37,287 bases of DNA, taken from NCBI GenBank assembly GCA_948470565.1, contig CAOKPF010000009.1, forward strand, positions 1 through 37,287, read 5' to 3'. Shown piece by piece: positions 33,701 through 37,287 of the stretch; the first letter of the stretch is position 1; every line of letters begins with the position of its first letter. The DNA is from an uncultured Clostridium sp. (GTDB lineage Bacteria > Bacillota > Clostridia > TANB77 > CAG-465). Position numbers and translations under genes: made by a program. Under the pieces are notes generated by a model that saw nothing but the letters and a program-made list of their open reading frames with translations, was not told the DNA's origin and searched no databases.

Positions 33701-35193
33701 GTGTGAATATCGTATTGCCTAAAAATAAGGAGCAAGAAAAATTACTTAATATATTTAAAAATGTACTAAGTAATGATGACATTGGTATAAATAGTGATTT
33801 TTTTGAATGTGGTGGAGACTCACTTTTAGTTGTAAGTTTAGCATCAAAGTTAATGTCTAGTGGTTATGATATTAGATATGCAGACGTGTACAAATATAGT
33901 ACAGTAGAGGAAATATATAATCTTTTATACAAAAATGAAAGTAAATCTTCTATTTCAAAAGGAATTGAAAATTACAATTATAGAGATATAGAAAAAATAA
34001 TGGCTTGTAATGATGTAAAAAACATAGATGAAATAAAAATAAAAGAAAATTTAGGCAATGTACTTCTTACTGGAGTAACAGGTTTTCTTGGAGTTCATGT
34101 ACTTGAAAGCTTAATTAATAATGGTGTGGAAAAAGTATATTGTTTAATTAGAGAAAAAGATGGTAAAGGCATAGAAACAAGGATAAAAGAGAAACTTAAC
34201 TTTTTCTTTGATAAAAAAACGTCAGAACATATATATAGTAAAATAAAATTAATAAATGGTGATTTAACTTTAACAGGTGTATTTAGTGATAGTAAAGGGG
34301 CTATAACAGAGATGATAAATGATATAAGTCTAGTAATTAACTGTGCTGCTTCTGTAAAGCATTTTGGCAGTGTTAGTAGATTTATGGATATAAATGTTAA
34401 AGGTGTGCAAAATTTGACTGAATTTTGTGTAAAATACAAAAAAGAACTAATACAAATATCTACACTTAGTGTATCAGGAAATATATTAGAGGGCGGACAA
34501 ATAATTCAGAAAAATATAGTACAAGGACAGGAATTTAGTGAAACTAATTTATATATAGGTCAGGATTTGGATAATATTTATGCTTATACTAAATTTTTAG
34601 GTGAAAAAGTGGTATATGAAGCTATGATAAATAGTGGGTTGAAAGCTAAAGTTATAAGAATGGGAAATCTTACAGGAAGATATAGAGATGGTAAGTTTCA
34701 ACCAAATGTGGAGGAAAATGCTTTTTCTAATAGGATAAAAACCTTAGTAGATATGAAAATTATCCCACAAAGTATATATGATTTATACATTGAAATGACA
34801 CCAATAGATTATGCAGCAGAGGCAATAGTAAAACTTGCCTTTTTAGATGGAGAATTTAATACATTTCATTTATTTAATGATAATCATGTAATAATGCCTA
34901 AACTATTACAAGTTTTAAAAGAATATGGTGTGGACATTAATATTTTATCTGATGAAGAGGTAAAAAATGTTATAAATGAATTTAAGAAAAATGACGATTT
35001 AAAGAAAATAGAGGGAATTTTAAATGATATTGGAATTGATGGTAGTATAAAGTACAATGATAATATAAAAGTAAAATCTGATTTTACAAAGGATATATTA
35101 AAGAAGTTTGGATTTATTTGGCCTAATGCTGAAAATGAATATCTAAGACTTTATATAAATTATTTAATAGATATTAAATTTATAGAAATATAA
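27772..35193 (+). CDS. Two-module NRPS, C-A-T-C-A-T-R, dipeptide aldehyde type
   Basis: A 2473-residue nonribosomal peptide synthetase. C1 (about 1-430) has HHIISDAW (His134, His135); being N-terminal it is probably a starter C domain that adds an acyl group. A1 (about 440-950): YTSGTTGNPKG near 602, specificity residues read by eye D-A-F-W-L-G-G-T-F-K, a valine-type code. T1: GIDSLS, Ser986. C2 (about 1035-1460): HHIIFDG, His1163. A2 (about 1470-1980): YTSGTTGNPKG, D1678, residues D-T-F-L-Y-G-V-V-I-K, hydrophobic but unmatched by me. T2: GGDSL, Ser2017. R (about 2085-2473): TGVTGFLG near 2100 and YAYTK (Tyr2270, Lys2274), a thioester reductase releasing an aldehyde. No epimerase or thioesterase; the phosphopantetheinyl transferase must lie elsewhere. 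GGTAGGTG precedes the ATG. Same architecture as gut-clostridial dipeptide aldehyde/pyrazinone synthetases. Confidence 0.95.
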   Translation: MENNKYELTYPQKNIWLVEKLNENTAINAITGIINIKENFDANICNLVINQVIKENDALRIRIKNNIGKVSQNVSDYMVEDFEIVDMSSKIKSNIDVYLDEYARQSLSTKNENLYEFKILKYSHNQGAILMKIHHIISDAWSCSLIGTKLISLYDNYIEKQKSDEKLPPSYIDYIKSEQEYINSEKMIQDEKFWKEYLSGAKSNVGLKSNSLSSNVLAKRYTADLEEEFNAKLLTFCKDNKISVYALFIAILSVYIYRIKDERDFLIGTPILNRANFKEKQIIGMFVSTILVRIKIDEQIKVLELAKNISIDNLKLFRHQKYPYSKIEQIMKNDRNNGQKLYNIMVSYQNARTKLDNTKYSTDWKFSGCIQDEIDIHIMDMDDTGILKINYDYLTDVFSEKEIRYLHTRLIAILSNLINNPDINVEEIDIMSKEEKDKILFEFNNTKTDYPRDKTVIELFEEQVEKTPNSIAIVFEDEKITYKNLNEMSNKLANYLREEKKIGVNDIVGIMMDKSSRLIVTILACLKLQACYIPIDNSYPKDRKIYMIENSGCKIVITDENGDTLASDKEILNLKYNEINNYSNCNLQINDSLYNDNVYIMYTSGTTGNPKGVIVENKNIVRLVKNTNYIEFLPTDKIIQTGSIVFDASTFEYWGALLNGLPLYLIKKQELLEPSRLKQYVSDNGITIMWLTSALFNQMIGADIEIFENIRVLLVGGDILSPKHINKVKEKYSNIKVINGYGPTENTTFSCCYEINDTFEDNIPIGKPIANSKCYIVDKKQRLLPIFVEGELLVSGDGVAKGYLNNEELTNKKFIADPFNTDNIAYKTGDIAYFLDDGNVSFVGRTDNQVKIRGVRIELDELKNAILQIDGIDDCVVLADKAKNSLTVFYTSTKTISNDTIYNYLHEKLPMYYLPNRLVNIPYIPLNNNGKVDMKRLNEFCKVKRNNSFNNDNTKLQSEIIDIICNISGSNLNDISKNIYEFGIDSLSAIKLSLKLNEKYHTNLSPKNIFELNTIDMIASYIQNNSSSINLKLGAKQDKYPLTVSQSGIFSEYSIEPNSSRYNIVFEVRFSKKLDLEKLKSSIKEAVLSQDTLFTKFKIEDGQVYQFVDNVDNFDISVENVDEKEYIERKDKNIKVFDLLQDRLFCIKMYVTESNIYVIFNFHHIIFDGTSIYILLNTIKENYCGQVKKFKSDICLGQVAIFEQEQKKSNKYNQAREYFLNMFDGELPNNELPLDIPRKINKTFNGNNMQFKLDKNIVNKLKEFAINNGVTLNSVLFAMFNFLLAKYMYNEDIIVGIAKDDRCLKEEENIIGMFVKTIPFRTKIDYHKTIIDFVKEVHISQIEMFDNAVYPYEELINELDIKRNTNQNPLFDIMFVYQNFGMPEILIDNTDIKINTLTNNTSKFDLTCEIMPNGNEIDINLEYNCDLLYEDTIRNFGIHYINILNYMLDNTTARLYDIDMLSQTEKDVILNTFNATKVDYPKDSSLVEIFEEFAKNQPDKVAVVFEDKKITYDELNKKANKLARYLLSKNIQCGDFVSVMIDKSIEYMISIIAILKCRAAYISLTKELPDERMKYMIENAGSKLILTTKEYYRNVTDIEIVDITKEEIFNSDKFLDENLEITYNAKDIVHIIYTSGTTGNPKGNMIINRGIVRLVKNTNYLEYTSDDVMLSTSTLTFDTSTFEIWGAILNGMTLHLLGKEKVLEPRYYSKYLAQNKITTTLIPTPIFNQLVEVDVNMFSNMRAIYVGGDVMLSKYANKVYENCKNVKLYNVYGPAENTVICTANLIDKKYEGSIPIGAVVSNNVCYVVDKCEKLCPVKVRGDLFVGGDGLGLGYINMEEMTKDKFVNVDFTDEKLYKTGDLTYWDTDGKLNYLSRIDMQLKIRGQRIEVLEIQNRLLELDNISEAVITVHEKNDKKYLIAYYTTNSEITEIDIKLYLQKYLPKYMIPYKFVKLEKMPLNQNGKIDKKALPKVKVVDSVNIVLPKNKEQEKLLNIFKNVLSNDDIGINSDFFECGGDSLLVVSLASKLMSSGYDIRYADVYKYSTVEEIYNLLYKNESKSSISKGIENYNYRDIEKIMACNDVKNIDEIKIKENLGNVLLTGVTGFLGVHVLESLINNGVEKVYCLIREKDGKGIETRIKEKLNFFFDKKTSEHIYSKIKLINGDLTLTGVFSDSKGAITEMINDISLVINCAASVKHFGSVSRFMDINVKGVQNLTEFCVKYKKELIQISTLSVSGNILEGGQIIQKNIVQGQEFSETNLYIGQDLDNIYAYTKFLGEKVVYEAMINSGLKAKVIRMGNLTGRYRDGKFQPNVEENAFSNRIKTLVDMKIIPQSIYDLYIEMTPIDYAAEAIVKLAFLDGEFNTFHLFNDNHVIMPKLLQVLKEYGVDINILSDEEVKNVINEFKKNDDLKKIEGILNDIGIDGSIKYNDNIKVKSDFTKDILKKFGFIWPNAENEYLRLYINYLIDIKFIEI

Positions 35194-35213
35194 AATTACA
35201 TATATGTAATTTT
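35192..35213. repeat. Perfect 22-bp palindrome at the NRPS stop
   Basis: AAAATTACATA and its complement TATGTAATTTT meet with no spacer, covering the last two bases of the NRPS stop codon and the gap to the kinase gene. It may be a weak terminator or mRNA processing hairpin setting the kinase level below that of the NRPS. It resembles the dyad at 8238-8266. Confidence 0.55.
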
Positions 35214-35229
35214 AATAAGGGGATAGATT

Positions 35230-36978
35230 ATGGTAAATTTAATTTATATGTTAGTAGCGTTTTGTATAATATTTGGAATGCAGATTAGACTGTTAAAGAA
35301 TAAGGAAAAAAATATACTGTGTAAAGAATTTATTGTTCTGTGTGGAAGTTTGGAAGTGCATGTTTTTGGATTGATTTTACAGATTATGTTTCAAAATACA
35401 AGTATTCCACCTGTATATTTTGATTATATATCATATATTGGAGCATTTTTTACACCTGTATGTTTCTTTTATATAGCACTTACATTTAGGAATAGAAATA
35501 TAAAAATAAAGGATTATATTTGGTTGCTTGTAATACCTATATTGTCACTTTTGATATTATGGACAAATGACCTTCACCATTGGTTTTATAAAGTGTATTC
35601 TATAAACATACATGAGGTTAGTATGGGATTTGCTTTTTATATATATTCAATATATTCGTATACATTAATATTTGTAGCAATGGCAATGCTCATATCTACT
35701 TCAATGAAAAAGTCTGGATTTTTCTCAGCCCAGACCGCCTTTATAATTATTGGTGGCTTAGTGCCAATTGTAGTAAATATTTTAGGTACACTTAATATAA
35801 TTAATATGACAATATATATAACTCCAATATTATTTATTGTAACATCAATTTGCTTTTCGTTTGCAATATTTAAGTATAAAGCATTAAATATTACACCAAT
35901 TGCCTTTAAAACTGTTATTAATACTATGTCAGATGCATATATAGTTATTTCAGATGATGGAACAATAGTTGATACTAATAAGACATTTAGGGATAAGTTT
36001 GAAAGTATTTTTAAATTTGATAAAGATGAAAACTTTTTTAGAGCAATAGAAGAAAGTAAGATAATTAATTTGAAAGAATTAAAAAGTAACATAAAAGAAA
36101 CTAGAAAAAGTGGTAGTATAGTTACAAAAGAGTATAATTTTGTAAAAGATGAGTTTAATAAGTATTTTGAAATAGATATTCACCCAATTAAGGCAACTAA
36201 GACTACTACTGAATATGTTGGTACATTACTGTTATTTAAGGATATAACTCAACATAAGGAGGATATTGCTATAATTCAAGAAAAGCAAGAGGTTATTGTA
36301 AAGCAACAACAACTTGTATCTATTGGTGAACTTGCAGGTGGAGTAGCACATGATATTAATACACCAATATCGGCTATAAAGACAGGGATTATGATGTTAA
36401 ATGAGATGAATGGGCAAAGATCAGATGGTGAAAAAGAAATATTGGATAGAATGGATAGTTGTGCTACCAAAATAGTTAATATAGTAAATAGTATGAGAAA
36501 TCAAATTAGAAATCTTGGTGGAGATACTAATGTAAAATTTAAGATTAGTAGTGTTGTAAATGATATAAAGGTAATAACGTATCATGAGGTTGCTAAAAAT
36601 AATTCAGAGGTTATAGTAGATATACAAGATGATTTATCAGTTAAAGGAGATCCTACTAAATTAGGTCAAGTGCTTACTAATTTGGTTGTAAATGCAGTAC
36701 AAGCTTATGGAGATAATGGAGGTAAAATTGAAATTACTGTAAAAAAATCAGAAAATGAAATGGCATCTATTACTGTTGCGGATAATGCAGGCGGATTAGA
36801 TGAGGGGATTGAGAAATATATTTTTAAAAATATACTTACGACAAAAGGTACTAATGGCACAGGTTTAGGATTATACTTGTCATATTCTGTTATAAAGGGT
36901 AATTTTGATGGAGAACTTACATTTAAAACTAAAAAAGGTGTTGGAACTACCTTTAATATATTAATACCATATGTATAA
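35230..36978 (+). CDS. Membrane sensor histidine kinase (7TM-PAS-HisKA-HATPase)
   Basis: A 582-residue sensor kinase. The first ~220 residues have about seven hydrophobic segments in the arrangement of the histidine-kinase N-terminal 7TM domain, suggesting a ligand sensed in or through the membrane. A PAS domain follows (about 230-345, SDAYIVISDDGTIVDTNKTF to LLLFKDIT), then a HisKA helix with LAGGVAHDINTPISAIKTG (phosphorylated His374), N box LTNLVVNAVQAY, G1 VADNAGGLD and G2 GTNGTGLGLYLS. All catalytic boxes are intact. It starts 36 nt after the NRPS stop with AAGGGG nearby, so it is probably co-transcribed. No response regulator follows within the window. It may report on the NRPS product or its precursors, but that is inference from position. 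Confidence 0.92.
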   Translation: MVNLIYMLVAFCIIFGMQIRLLKNKEKNILCKEFIVLCGSLEVHVFGLILQIMFQNTSIPPVYFDYISYIGAFFTPVCFFYIALTFRNRNIKIKDYIWLLVIPILSLLILWTNDLHHWFYKVYSINIHEVSMGFAFYIYSIYSYTLIFVAMAMLISTSMKKSGFFSAQTAFIIIGGLVPIVVNILGTLNIINMTIYITPILFIVTSICFSFAIFKYKALNITPIAFKTVINTMSDAYIVISDDGTIVDTNKTFRDKFESIFKFDKDENFFRAIEESKIINLKELKSNIKETRKSGSIVTKEYNFVKDEFNKYFEIDIHPIKATKTTTEYVGTLLLFKDITQHKEDIAIIQEKQEVIVKQQQLVSIGELAGGVAHDINTPISAIKTGIMMLNEMNGQRSDGEKEILDRMDSCATKIVNIVNSMRNQIRNLGGDTNVKFKISSVVNDIKVITYHEVAKNNSEVIVDIQDDLSVKGDPTKLGQVLTNLVVNAVQAYGDNGGKIEITVKKSENEMASITVADNAGGLDEGIEKYIFKNILTTKGTNGTGLGLYLSYSVIKGNFDGELTFKTKKGVGTTFNILIPYV

Positions 36979-37040
36979 ATGGTATGTTGATTAGAAAGTT
37001 AATAAATTTTAAAATAAATAATAAAAATATATAATTTTTG

Positions 37041-37075
37041 AGTAAGTATATTAGTAAAAGATGTACTTACTTTTT
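37041..37075 (+). terminator. Terminator after the histidine kinase
   Basis: AGTAAGTA (37041-37048) pairs with TACTTACT (37064-37071) across 15 nt, followed by T to 37075. It suggests the NRPS-kinase unit ends here with no co-transcribed response regulator. Confidence 0.6.
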
Positions 37076-37287
37076 ATTATGATTTTTAAGTATTTTACTA
37101 AATTTTTTCTTTCAAGTTAATCTTAAATTAATTTATAATATAAAATGTTATGATATAGTAAGATTATGAAATATGTATGGTAAAAAATAATATTAAAATT
37201 TATTTATAAAATATATTTAATAAATTTAGTTAAAAATTGTAAATGTCAAGTAAAAAGTTAATAAAAAGTGGAAAATAAAAAAGTCAT
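37076..37287. other. AT-rich right edge without a recognisable gene
   Basis: The window edge (with 36979-37040, about 310 nt after the kinase stop) shows no frame with a ribosome site on either strand. It may be the upstream region of a gene beyond the window. Confidence 0.5.

Noticed and set aside
1-37287. CRISPR array, tRNA, rRNA or prophage
   Set aside because: No spaced direct repeats, no cloverleaf or rRNA-like GC-rich tracts, and no phage structural or integrase genes were found.

Overview
The window comes from a very AT-rich, Gram-positive, endospore-forming member of the Bacillota, most likely class Clostridia. Evidence: strong AAGGAGG-type ribosome sites, a ctsR-mcsA-mcsB-clpC operon behind a CtsR box, a SpoIVB sporulation peptidase, TrmFO, a TIGR04086-type membrane protein and a Rel-type ppGpp synthetase. 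A gut lineage is possible because the NRPS resembles those of gut Clostridia, but the sequence does not prove it. I see no rRNA, tRNA, CRISPR array or transposase.

Layout. 1-4.2 kb: a Na+/Ca2+-exchanger-like transporter, two unrecognised reverse-strand genes, a short VanW protein coupled to a possible 42-residue peptide, and a reverse-strand receiver/HD-GYP protein whose phosphoacceptor Asp is Asn. 4.4-12.7 kb: a likely operon of a Rel protein with a wrecked hydrolase site, a 73-residue protein, three tandem paralogues built round an HExxH motif (degenerate in the first), an MBL-fold hydrolase and uracil-DNA glycosylase. 12.8-14.3 kb: a membrane protein and spoIVB. 14.3-17.1 kb: an accessory slot between spoIVB and ctsR holding a DUF4143-type ATPase and a Fic protein, separated by a scar made of a ctsR fragment joined to a spoIVB fragment. 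17.1-21.5 kb: the ctsR-mcsA-mcsB-clpC protein-quality-control operon. 22.1-24.4 kb: trmFO and holA. 24.5-25.3 kb: three small reverse-strand genes, perhaps sporulation-linked. 25.5-27.6 kb: an AAA ATPase plus RloB-family pair (AbiL-like defence) whose promoter lies between two TTGCA palindromes. 27.7-37.0 kb: a 2473-residue NRPS (C-A-T-C-A-T-R) followed by a membrane histidine kinase.

How the parts work together. The NRPS has everything needed to build a dipeptide and release it reductively as an aldehyde; its starter C domain suggests an N-acyl cap. That architecture matches the known gut-clostridial dipeptide aldehyde/pyrazinone synthetases, so the class is known, but the A2 specificity code matches none I recall. 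The kinase just downstream is the natural candidate for a linked sensor. The features least explained by known biology are the three-paralogue array inside the rel operon and the ctsR'-'spoIVB scar, which suggests repeated cargo exchange at one slot.

Starts were moved from the longest frame where a ribosome site or promoter decides them (HD-GYP protein, third paralogue, ATPase, Fic, ctsR, mcsA, mcsB, holA and the RloB-partner ATPase). Function calls rest on motifs read by eye; no database search was run.
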